Notes under the pieces: model-generated
The model's database searches: none
Told to the model about the DNA's origin: nothing
Seen by the model: the letters and a program-made list of their open reading frames with translations, nothing else
NCBI RefSeq assembly: GCF_014174475.1
Contig: NZ_JACJUD010000007.1
Location: 248,001-312,000 of the forward strand
Source of the DNA: Aquipseudomonas ullengensis
GTDB taxonomy: Bacteria; Pseudomonadota; Gammaproteobacteria; Pseudomonadales; Pseudomonadaceae
DNA length: 64,000 nt
Direction of reading: 5' to 3'
Shown: positions 54,717-61,772 of the stretch, piece after piece
How positions within the stretch are numbered: position 1 is the first letter of the stretch
Layout of the letters: the number at the start of each line of letters is the position of its first letter
Position numbers and translations under genes: made by a program

Positions 54717-55898
54717 TCAGTCGAGGTGGGCGCCCGCGCTGATCCAGGCGCCGAGCTGGTCGCGCTCCGCCTGGGTCATCTGGGTCATGTTGCCGAGCGG
54801 CATGACCTGGGTGTCCACCGCCTGTGCCTTGATCCGTGCTGCCAACTGCTGGATTTGCTGCGGGGTGTCGAACATCACCCCGGCGGGGGCGGTGCTGAAC
54901 ATCGGGCTGGTCGGTTTGGCCGAATGGCAGCTCAGGCAACGCTGCGTGACGATGGCCTGTACCGCTATGAACGGGTTGGCCGGCGCAGCCGCCACGGGGG
55001 CGCTGGGTTTCGGTGCGCTGACGAAGGCCAGGCAGAGCATGCCAACGGCGGCGGCGGGCAGGGTCCAGGCGAATTTCTGGCTGTGGTGGCGGGTGTTGAA
55101 GTAGTGCCGTACGCCAATCGACAAGGCCGCGATGGCGGCCAGCAGCAGCCAGTTCCAGGCACTGCCGTAGGTGCTGGGGAAGTGGTTGCTGATCATGATG
55201 AACAGCACCGGCAGGGTGAAGTAGTTGTTGTGTCGCGAGCGCAGCAGGCCCTTGGCGGGCAGCGCCGGGTCCGGCTCACGACCGGCTTCGATGGCGGCGA
55301 CCAGCGCCCGCTGCGCCGGCATGATGGTGCGAAACACGTTGCCGACCATGATGGTGCCGATCAGGGCGCCCACATGCAGGTACGCGCCCCGGCCGCTGAA
55401 TACCTGGCTGTAGCCCCACGCGGCGGCCACCAGCAGCACGAACAGCACGATACCGAGCAACAGTGGCTTGCGCCCCAGCGGCGAGTCGCAGAGCTGGTCG
55501 TACACCAGCCAGCCGAGCAGCAGCGAACCGAGGCCGATGGCGATGGCCGCGGCAGGCGCCAGGCTGCTGCCGGGGGCGATCAGGTACAGCGTCGGGTTGA
55601 GGTAGAACACCACGCCCAGCAGGGCCACGCCGGACAGCCAGGTGCAGTAGGCCTCCCACTTGAACCAGTGCAGGGTCTGCGGCATTTGCGGCGGTGCCAG
55701 CTTGTACTTTTCCAGGTGGTAGATGCCGCCACCGTGGATGGCCCACAGGTCGCCGGACAGGCCTTCACGCGGGTTGCTGCGGTCCAGGTGGTTTTCCAGC
55801 CAGACGAAGTAGAAGGAGGCGCCGATCCAGGCAATGCCGAAAATCATGTGCGACCAGCGCACCACGAGATTCAGCCATTCGATCAGGTGTGCTTCCAA
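54717..55898 (-). CDS. puuD: Membrane urate hydroxylase PuuD with C-terminal cytochrome c
   Basis: PuuD oxidises urate to 5-hydroxyisourate in place of soluble uricase, passing electrons to its own cytochrome. The 393-residue protein has about eight membrane helices (WLNLVVRWSHMIFGIAWIG, HFPSTYGSAWNWLLLA) and then a C-terminal cytochrome-c domain with CLSCH (Cys321, Cys324, His325). I choose the TTG at 55898 (AGGGGA eight bases upstream, four bases after the allA stop) because it gives the family start MEAHLIEWLN; longer starts run into allA. Confidence 0.93.
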   Translation of the reverse strand: MEAHLIEWLNLVVRWSHMIFGIAWIGASFYFVWLENHLDRSNPREGLSGDLWAIHGGGIYHLEKYKLAPPQMPQTLHWFKWEAYCTWLSGVALLGVVFYLNPTLYLIAPGSSLAPAAAIAIGLGSLLLGWLVYDQLCDSPLGRKPLLLGIVLFVLLVAAAWGYSQVFSGRGAYLHVGALIGTIMVGNVFRTIMPAQRALVAAIEAGREPDPALPAKGLLRSRHNNYFTLPVLFIMISNHFPSTYGSAWNWLLLAAIAALSIGVRHYFNTRHHSQKFAWTLPAAAVGMLCLAFVSAPKPSAPVAAAPANPFIAVQAIVTQRCLSCHSAKPTSPMFSTAPAGVMFDTPQQIQQLAARIKAQAVDTQVMPLGNMTQMTQAERDQLGAWISAGAHLD

Positions 55899-55902
55899 GG
55901 TG

Positions 55903-56418
55903 TTATCCCCTGTGTACGGAGGCCGGGTCGAGCAGCCAGTGCTCGGCCTCGGCGAAGAAGTGTTCATCACAGTTGTTGCCGGGGCCGGCGCGGTCGATCA
56001 CCAGGAAGTCGTCCTCGGCGGCCAGGCACAGCACCGGGTGGTGCCATACGCCTTTGCCGTAGTTGACGCCCTGGCGACCATCGCTGAGAAAGGCCCGCAC
56101 CTGGCTGCTGTGGGGCTGCTCGCCAGGCGGCGCAACGACGATCAGGAACGGCTGGCCACGCAGCGGCATGAAGGCCTGGCTGCCCAGCGGGTGCCGTTCG
56201 AGCATGCCGATGGTCAGCGGCATGGGCAGCGCCGTGGCGCGGAAGATGCTGATGATTGCCGCATCGTCCGGGCCGCTGGTCTGCACCTCGGCCTGGCGGT
56301 GATAGCGCCGGGTCGAGCCGTTGTTGATCATGAAAAAATCACGCCCCTCGGCTTCGATCACCTCGCCGAACGGGGCGAAGGCTTGGGCAGTGAGCGGTTC
56401 GATGGTCAGGGTGCGCAT
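55903..56418 (-). CDS. allA: Ureidoglycolate lyase
   Basis: AllA splits ureidoglycolate into glyoxylate and urea, the last step of this pathway. The 171-residue cupin-like protein shows APFGEVIEAEGRDFFMINNG, MLERHPLGSQAFMPL and GVWHHPVL, all family landmarks. It stops four bases before puuD begins, so the two are translated together. A 64-bp REPIN-type element separates it from the upstream alc gene, which may reduce cotranscription. ATG at 56418. Confidence 0.94.
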   Translation of the reverse strand: MRTLTIEPLTAQAFAPFGEVIEAEGRDFFMINNGSTRRYHRQAEVQTSGPDDAAIISIFRATALPMPLTIGMLERHPLGSQAFMPLRGQPFLIVVAPPGEQPHSSQVRAFLSDGRQGVNYGKGVWHHPVLCLAAEDDFLVIDRAGPGNNCDEHFFAEAEHWLLDPASVHRG

Positions 56419-56445
56419 GGTTGTTCTCGCAGGGAGTGCGACGTT

Positions 56446-56509
56446 GTAGGAGGGGCCTTGGCCGCGACCGGGCGCAACGCCAGAGCGTCGCGGCCAAGGC
56501 CCCTCCTAC
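56446..56509. repeat. REPIN-type palindrome, copy 1
   Basis: Two inverted REPs form a 64-bp element: arms 56446-56468 and 56487-56509 are exact 23-bp reverse complements starting GTAGGAGGGGCC, loop 18 bases. It lies between alc and allA. Copy 2 at 60856-60919 has identical arms. Confidence 0.85.
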
Positions 56510-56518
56510 GGGTGTGGG

Positions 56519-57511
56519 TCATCGGGCCAGCTTGCCGAACAGGCGCAGTCGGCTGACGCCGCCGTCCGGGAAGATGTTCAGGCGCACATGGGTTACCGGG
56601 CCCAGGTCATTAAGCGCGCTGAAGCGCTGCTCGGTGTTCATCTGCAGCTTCTGACTGGGCAGCAGTTCGCGCCAGAACAGGCTCTGGGTTTCGATCTGCG
56701 CATCGGTGCCGCCCTTCACGTAGGCCGCCTGGATCGAGCAGCTGTCCGGGTAGTTGCCCTTGTAGTGCAGGGTGTCGACCAGCACCTCTTCGATCACCCC
56801 GGCATGGCCGAGGGCGATGATCACCCAGTCGAAGCCCGGGCTGCGGCGACGTGCGGTTTCCCAGCCACCGCCCATGTTCTCCGCGCGGCCGGGGTTGAGG
56901 ATGTTGCTCATGCTGCCGTAGTGCTCGTCGGAACAGGCGAGGGCGCGGCCACCGTTGAGGGCGGCGGCGAGGTCGAGGGTTTCGTCGTTGGCAGTCGACC
57001 AGTCGCGGTAGGGAATGCCGTACACGCGCAGGCGGGCAACGCCGCCGTCCGGGTAGATGTTCAGGCGCAGGTGGGTCCACGGGCGCTCGTCGTCGATGGC
57101 GTGCAGGTGGTGGCTGTTGCCTTGCAGGGCCACGGCGGGCAGCACTTCGCTCCAGGCGGTGCTGTCATCCGGGTCGCCACCGCCTTCGACGAAGCAGGCT
57201 TCGAGGGATGCGGACGGCGGGAAGTTGCCGGTGAAGAAACTGGTGTCGATGTCCACGCCCTTGATCGAGCCCGGTACGCCCAGGCGCAGCACGGCGAAGT
57301 CATAACCTTCGAAGCGCTTGCGGCGCGACTCCCAGCCATCCATCCATTTGCCGTTGTCGTCGTACACGCCGTCCTTCCACACCGCAGGGGTGGGTTGCAG
57401 CATGCGGTTGACCTCGGCGAACCAGTCGTCGGTGACGTAGATGGCGCGGGTGCCGAGGCGGGCGTCGGCGAGGTTGACGTATTTCTCGAAGGGGGCGGCG
57501 TAGGTCTTCAC
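56519..57511 (-). CDS. alc: Allantoicase
   Basis: Alc hydrolyses allantoate to ureidoglycolate and urea. The 330-residue protein is two allantoicase repeats; each ends in a matching strand motif, first THLRLNIYPDGGVARLRVYG and then THVRLNIFPDGGVSRLRLFG. It starts with GTG at 57511 (family start MKTYAAPFEKYVNLADARLG), 15 bp after the uraD stop, and a weak ribosome site fits coupling to uraD. Confidence 0.95.
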   Translation of the reverse strand: MKTYAAPFEKYVNLADARLGTRAIYVTDDWFAEVNRMLQPTPAVWKDGVYDDNGKWMDGWESRRKRFEGYDFAVLRLGVPGSIKGVDIDTSFFTGNFPPSASLEACFVEGGGDPDDSTAWSEVLPAVALQGNSHHLHAIDDERPWTHLRLNIYPDGGVARLRVYGIPYRDWSTANDETLDLAAALNGGRALACSDEHYGSMSNILNPGRAENMGGGWETARRRSPGFDWVIIALGHAGVIEEVLVDTLHYKGNYPDSCSIQAAYVKGGTDAQIETQSLFWRELLPSQKLQMNTEQRFSALNDLGPVTHVRLNIFPDGGVSRLRLFGKLAR

Positions 57512-57526
57512 GGTGTCGGTATCCAG

Positions 57527-58042
57527 TCAGAGGGCTTGCAGGCGGAACAGGGCGATCTTGTTGATTTCCGCCAGGGCGGTGGCGAATTCCTGTTCCGGGG
57601 TGTGGTGGATGCGGGTTTCGAAGGCGGCGAGGATCTGCTGTCGGTTGCTGCCCTTCACCGCCTTGATGAAGGGGAAGCCGAAGCGCGCCTTGTAGGCGTC
57701 GTTGAGTTGGTTGAAACGGGCGAACTCCTCGGCGCTGCAATCCTGAATGCCGGCGCCGGCCTGCTCCGAGGTGGAGGCGGCGGTTAGCTCGCCGCGAATG
57801 GCGGCTTTGCCTGCGAGGTCCGGGTGGGCGTTGATCAGCGCCAGCTGCTCGTCGTGGCTGGCAGCCAGCAACACGGCGGCCATCTGCCCATGCAAGGCGT
57901 CGATGTCGTCGAAGCTCGCCGGCTCGCCGTGGTCATAAGTGCGCTCGGCGACCCAGGGCGAGTGCTCGTAGATATCGGCAAAAGCGGCGATGAACGCCTC
58001 GCGTGACAGCGTCGATGGAGTCAGCGTGTGGAAACGGTTCAT
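57527..58042 (-). CDS. uraD: OHCU decarboxylase
   Basis: UraD decarboxylates 2-oxo-4-hydroxy-4-carboxy-5-ureidoimidazoline to S-allantoin. The 171-residue helical protein shows FADIYEHSPWVAERTY, INAHPDLAGKAA (with the catalytic His of the family) and RFGFPFIKAVKGSNRQQIL, all canonical. The ATG at 58042 overlaps the puuE stop (ATGA). It is followed by alc after 15 bp. Confidence 0.94.
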   Translation of the reverse strand: MNRFHTLTPSTLSREAFIAAFADIYEHSPWVAERTYDHGEPASFDDIDALHGQMAAVLLAASHDEQLALINAHPDLAGKAAIRGELTAASTSEQAGAGIQDCSAEEFARFNQLNDAYKARFGFPFIKAVKGSNRQQILAAFETRIHHTPEQEFATALAEINKIALFRLQAL

Positions 58043-58968
58043 GGCTTCACCGGCGGGCAGGGGTGCACGGTCTGCCAGTGGCGGGCGATGTCGACGCGGC
58101 GGGCGAACCACACGCGTTCATGGCTTTGCACGTAGGCGATGAAGCGCTGCAGGGCGGCCAGGCGGGCCGGGCGACCGAGCAGGCGACAGTGCATGCCGAT
58201 GGAGAGCATCTTCGGCGCGCCGGCTTCCCCTTCGGCGTAGAGCACGTCGAAGGCATCCTTGAGGTAGGTGAAGAAGTCGTCGCCACTGTTGAAGCCCTGC
58301 ACCTGGGTGAAGCGCATGTCGTTGGTGTCCAGGGTGTAGGGGATCACCAGGTGCGGCTGGCCATTCGGGGTGTTTTTTTCCCAGTACGGCAGGTCGTCGT
58401 CATAGGTGTCGCTGTCGTAGAGGAAGCCACCTTCTTCCATCACCAGGCGCCGGGTGTTGGGCCCGGTGCGGCCGGTGTACCAGCCCAGCGGGCGCTCGCC
58501 ACTGATCTCGGTGAGGATGCGAATGGCCTCGGCCATGTGCGCGCGCTCCTCGGCTTCGGGCATGCCCTGGTAGTTGATCCAGCGCAGGCCGTGGCTGCAG
58601 ATCTCATGGCCATCGGCGACCATCGCCTTGATCGCCTGCGGATGGCGCTGGGCGGCCATGGCCACGGCGAAGATGGTCAGCGGGATGCGCTGTTCGCGAA
58701 ACAGCTTGAGCAGGCGCCAGAGCCCGGCGCGGCTACCGTATTCGTAGAGCGATTCCATGCTCATGTGGCGGGCGCCGGGCAGGGGCTGGGCGGCCACCAT
58801 CTCGGACAGGAACGCTTCGGATTCGCCATCGCCGTGCAGGATGCAGCGCTCGCCGCCTTCCTCGTAATTGAGCACGAACGACAGGGCGATACTGGCCTCG
58901 CCGGGCCAGTGCGGATGGGGAGGCGTGTCGCCGTAGCCAATCAGGTCGCGGGGGTAGTCAGGGGCCAA
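58039..58968 (-). CDS. puuE: Allantoinase PuuE (polysaccharide-deacetylase fold)
   Basis: PuuE hydrolyses allantoin to allantoate with a metal-independent NodB-type fold, unrelated to amidohydrolase AllB. The 309-residue protein shows FVLNYEEGGERCILHGDG, MSMESLYEYGSRAG and GHEICSHGLRWINYQ, all characteristic. It starts at TTG 58968, with GAGG nine bases upstream; the family start MxPDYPRDLIGYG supports it. It is the first gene of the minus-strand puuE-uraD-alc run, and a RutR-like site lies upstream, shared with uraH. Confidence 0.94.
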   Translation of the reverse strand: MAPDYPRDLIGYGDTPPHPHWPGEASIALSFVLNYEEGGERCILHGDGESEAFLSEMVAAQPLPGARHMSMESLYEYGSRAGLWRLLKLFREQRIPLTIFAVAMAAQRHPQAIKAMVADGHEICSHGLRWINYQGMPEAEERAHMAEAIRILTEISGERPLGWYTGRTGPNTRRLVMEEGGFLYDSDTYDDDLPYWEKNTPNGQPHLVIPYTLDTNDMRFTQVQGFNSGDDFFTYLKDAFDVLYAEGEAGAPKMLSIGMHCRLLGRPARLAALQRFIAYVQSHERVWFARRVDIARHWQTVHPCPPVKP

Positions 58969-59046
58969 GATGACCGTCCTCTTGTTGGATGGTGCACACT
59001 CCGTTGCAGCAGGTGTGCGGTGACTGGCAAGGGTATTGCAAAAAAC

Positions 59047-59062
59047 TTGCCCGCTTGGTCAG
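59047..59062. promoter_or_regulatory. RutR-like operator in the puuE/uraH divergent promoter
   Basis: TTGCCCGCTTGGTCAG matches 11 of 14 defined bases of TTGACCANNTGGTCAA. It lies about 79 bases upstream of puuE and 65 bases upstream of uraH, a position that can control both. Confidence 0.62.
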
Positions 59063-59126
59063 GTATAGATGCTGGCCAGCCCCGCTGCCTGAACAGGCGG
59101 TACCGGTTAATCGAAAGGAGTGCGGT

Positions 59127-59480
59127 ATGGGACGTTTGACCACCCACGTGCTGGATGCCACCCATGGCTGTCCGGGCAGTGATATCGAGCTGCAGTTGTA
59201 CCGCGTGGACGGTGCCGCGCTGAGCCTGCTGGCCAGTCTGCGGACCAATGCTGACGGGCGTTGCGACGCGCCGTTGCTGGAGGGCGAGGCCTTCATGCGC
59301 GGCACCTACCAGCTGCATTTCGCGGTGGGGGATTACTATCGGGCGCGTGGTTTTGAGCTGCCGCAACCGGCGTTTCTCGACACCGTGGTGCTGCGTTTCG
59401 GGGTTGCCGACAGTGCGCAGCACTTCCATGTGCCGCTGCTGGTTTCGCCCTACAGCTATTCCACCTACCGCGGCAGCTGA
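59127..59480 (+). CDS. uraH: 5-hydroxyisourate hydrolase (transthyretin-like)
   Basis: UraH hydrolyses 5-hydroxyisourate to OHCU. The 117-residue transthyretin-fold protein begins GRLTTHVLDATHGCPGSDI and ends with the diagnostic YRGS; catalytic His and Arg positions of the family (TTHVLD, and the Arg of the NADGR turn) are visible. AAAGGAG lies just before the ATG at 59127. It is divergent from puuE and converges with guaD. Confidence 0.96.
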   Translation: MGRLTTHVLDATHGCPGSDIELQLYRVDGAALSLLASLRTNADGRCDAPLLEGEAFMRGTYQLHFAVGDYYRARGFELPQPAFLDTVVLRFGVADSAQHFHVPLLVSPYSYSTYRGS

Positions 59481-59501
59481 CCTGCTTTGGTGCCGGGCAA
59501 G

Positions 59502-59517
59502 CTGGCCGCTTGGTCAA
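59502..59517. promoter_or_regulatory. RutR-like sequence in a convergent gap
   Basis: CTGGCCGCTTGGTCAA matches 11 of 14 defined bases of TTGACCANNTGGTCAA but sits between converging uraH and guaD and overlaps the guaD stop, where repression of initiation is not expected. Confidence 0.35.
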
Positions 59518-60824
59518 CTTGCTTCGCGCTGGTGCACACAGCGCCCGGCGGCGTAGGTGGCGCGGATGGCGCGGTCGTCGCCGAGGGTGATCAGGGCGAA
59601 CAAGGTTTCCTCCAGGCTGTTGGACTGCTGTAGGCGGTAGTCGATCAGCGGCGTGGCCTTGAGGTCGAGGACGACGAAGTCGGCATCCTTGCCCGGCAGG
59701 AAGTTGCCCAGCTGGTCATCCAGATACAGCGCCTTGGCGCCGCCCAGGGTGGCCAGGTGCAGCAGCTTGAACGGATGGGTCTGGCGCCCGCGCAACTGGC
59801 CGACCTTGTAGGCCTCGGCCAGGGTCTGCAGCTGCGAGAAGCTGGTGCCGCCGCCGACATCGGTGCCCAGGCCGACGCGCACGCCGTGCTGCTCCATCTT
59901 CGCCAGATCGAACAGGCCGCTGCCAATGAACAGGTTGGAGGTGGGGCAGAACGACAGCGCCGAGCCGGTTTGCGCCAGGCGCTGGCATTCGCCGTCACAC
60001 AGGTGGATGCCGTGGGCGAACACCGAGCGCGCACCGAGCAGACCGTGATGGTCGTACACATCCAGATAGCTGGTGCGCTCGGGGAACAGCGCCTTGATCC
60101 ACTCCACTTCCTTGACGTTCTCCGACAGGTGCGTGTGCAGGTACAGGTCCGGGTACTCGCGCAGCAGGCGTGCGGCCTGGTCGAGCTGCTGCGGGCTGCT
60201 GGTCGGGGCGAAACGCGGCGTCACCGCATAGTGCAGGCGGCCTTTGCCGTGCCAGCGTTCGATCAGCGCCTTGCTTTCTGCATAGCCGCTTTCCGGGGTG
60301 TCGAGCAGGTAGTCCGGGGCATTGCGGTCCATCAGTACCTTGCCGGCGATCATGCGCAGGTCGCGGGCTTGGGCGGCGCTGAAAAAGGCATCCACCGACT
60401 GTGGGTGCACGGTGCCGAACACCAGCGCGGTGGTGGTGCCGTTGCGCAGCAGCTCCTTGAGGAAAACTTCGGCCACTTCGGCGGCGTGGGCCTCATCGGC
60501 GAATTGCGCCTCCACCGGAAAGGTGTAGGTGTTCAGCCAGTGCAGCAGGTCTTCGCCGTAGGCGCCGATCATGCCGGTCTGCGGATAGTGGATATGGGTG
60601 TCGATGAAGCCGGGGCAGAGCAGGGCGTCGGGGAAGTGCTGCACCGCCACCTCGGCTGGCAGCTGGGGCAACAGGTCGGCAGCCGGCCCGGCCTGGAGGA
60701 TCTTGCCGTCCTGTACCAGCAGCAGGCCGTCGGCGAAGTATTCATGGCTGTGGGCGTCGCCCACGTCGGCGGGGTCGGCCAGGCTGTGCAACAGGGCACC
60801 GCGAAACGCTTGAATCGAACTCAT
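59514..60824 (-). CDS. guaD: Guanine deaminase
   Basis: GuaD converts guanine to xanthine. The 436-residue amidohydrolase has H-x-H in DTHIHYPQ (His77, His79), HTHLSEN, HGIHL and the metal Asp in GTDVGGG, and SALSFCPTSNLFIGSG, the guanine-deaminase segment. The ATG at 60824 starts MSSIQAFRGALLHS. It lies between uraH and xdhC, with copy 2 of the 64-bp repeat upstream. No operator is seen immediately upstream. Confidence 0.95.
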   Translation of the reverse strand: MSSIQAFRGALLHSLADPADVGDAHSHEYFADGLLLVQDGKILQAGPAADLLPQLPAEVAVQHFPDALLCPGFIDTHIHYPQTGMIGAYGEDLLHWLNTYTFPVEAQFADEAHAAEVAEVFLKELLRNGTTTALVFGTVHPQSVDAFFSAAQARDLRMIAGKVLMDRNAPDYLLDTPESGYAESKALIERWHGKGRLHYAVTPRFAPTSSPQQLDQAARLLREYPDLYLHTHLSENVKEVEWIKALFPERTSYLDVYDHHGLLGARSVFAHGIHLCDGECQRLAQTGSALSFCPTSNLFIGSGLFDLAKMEQHGVRVGLGTDVGGGTSFSQLQTLAEAYKVGQLRGRQTHPFKLLHLATLGGAKALYLDDQLGNFLPGKDADFVVLDLKATPLIDYRLQQSNSLEETLFALITLGDDRAIRATYAAGRCVHQREAS

Positions 60825-60855
60825 GGGCTGTATTCGTCTTCCGGGGTTTTGTTTG

Positions 60856-60919
60856 GTAGGAGGGGCCTTGGCCGCGACCGGGAGCCACGCAAGAGCGTCG
60901 CGGCCAAGGCCCCTCCTAC
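60856..60919. repeat. REPIN-type palindrome, copy 2
   Basis: A 64-bp element with 23-bp arms (60856-60878 and 60897-60919) identical to copy 1; only the 18-base loop differs (AGCCACGCA against CGCAACGCC). It lies between guaD and xdhC. Confidence 0.85.
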
Positions 60920-60932
60920 ACGAGCGTTATGG

Positions 60933-61772
60933 TCAGGCCCGCCGCGAGCTGGGCAGCAGACGCGCCAGGGGTTGTTTGTCCTGGGCCGCTTGCGTGCCGA
61001 AATTGGCGTTGTAGGTGGCGATCACCTCGCCGGCGATGGACACGGCGATTTCCATCGGCAGCTTGCCTTTGACCTCGGCCAGGCCCATCGGGCAGCGCAT
61101 GCGTTGCACCACGTCGCTGGCCAGGCCACGGTCGCGCAGGCGGTGTTCGAAGCGCGCGCGTTTGCTTTTCGAGCCGATCAGGCCGAACCAGGTGAAGTCG
61201 TTGCGCGCTAGGATGGCGGCCGTCAGCTCCAGGTCGAGTTGGTGGTTGTGGGTCATGACGATGAAGTAGGTGCCGGCGGGCTGGTTGGCCACTTCGTCCA
61301 CCGGTTCGTCGCTGACGATGCGTTCGACGCCGCGCGGCAGGCTCTCGGGGAATTCGGCCTCGCGTGAGTCGATCCAGCGCACCTTGCACGGCAGGCTGGC
61401 GAGCAGCGGCACCAGGGCGCGGCCGACATGCCCGGCGCCGAACACGGCGATGCGTGCCTGGGCGCGGCCCATGGGTTCGAACAGCAGCACGGTGGCGCCG
61501 CCGCAGCACTGGCCCAGGCTGGCGCCGAGGGCGAAGCGCTCCAGGCGCGGCTGCTGGCTGGCGTCGGCGAGCATCTCGCGGGCGATCTGCAGGGCCTTGT
61601 ACTCCAGGTGGCCGCCGCCAATGGTGTCGTGGCTGCGTGCGGCTGACACCACTATCTTCGCCCCGGCATTGCGCGGCGTGGAGCCTAACTCCTCGATCAC
61701 AGTGACCAGCACGCAGGCTTCGTCCTGTTGTTGCAGGCTGGCCAGGGCTTCGATCCAGACGGTGCTGTTCAT
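60933..61772 (-). CDS. xdhC: Xanthine dehydrogenase accessory protein XdhC
   Basis: XdhC binds molybdenum cofactor, has it sulfurated and inserts it into XdhB. The 279-residue protein shows GSTPRNAGAKIVVS, GGGHLEYKA, the segment LGQCCGGATVLLFEP with its Cys pair and the Rossmann-type VFGAGHVGRAL. Its ATG at 61772 overlaps the xdhB stop (ATGA), so translation is coupled. Final gene of the xdh operon in this window. Confidence 0.95.
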   Translation of the reverse strand: MNSTVWIEALASLQQQDEACVLVTVIEELGSTPRNAGAKIVVSAARSHDTIGGGHLEYKALQIAREMLADASQQPRLERFALGASLGQCCGGATVLLFEPMGRAQARIAVFGAGHVGRALVPLLASLPCKVRWIDSREAEFPESLPRGVERIVSDEPVDEVANQPAGTYFIVMTHNHQLDLELTAAILARNDFTWFGLIGSKSKRARFEHRLRDRGLASDVVQRMRCPMGLAEVKGKLPMEIAVSIAGEVIATYNANFGTQAAQDKQPLARLLPSSRRA

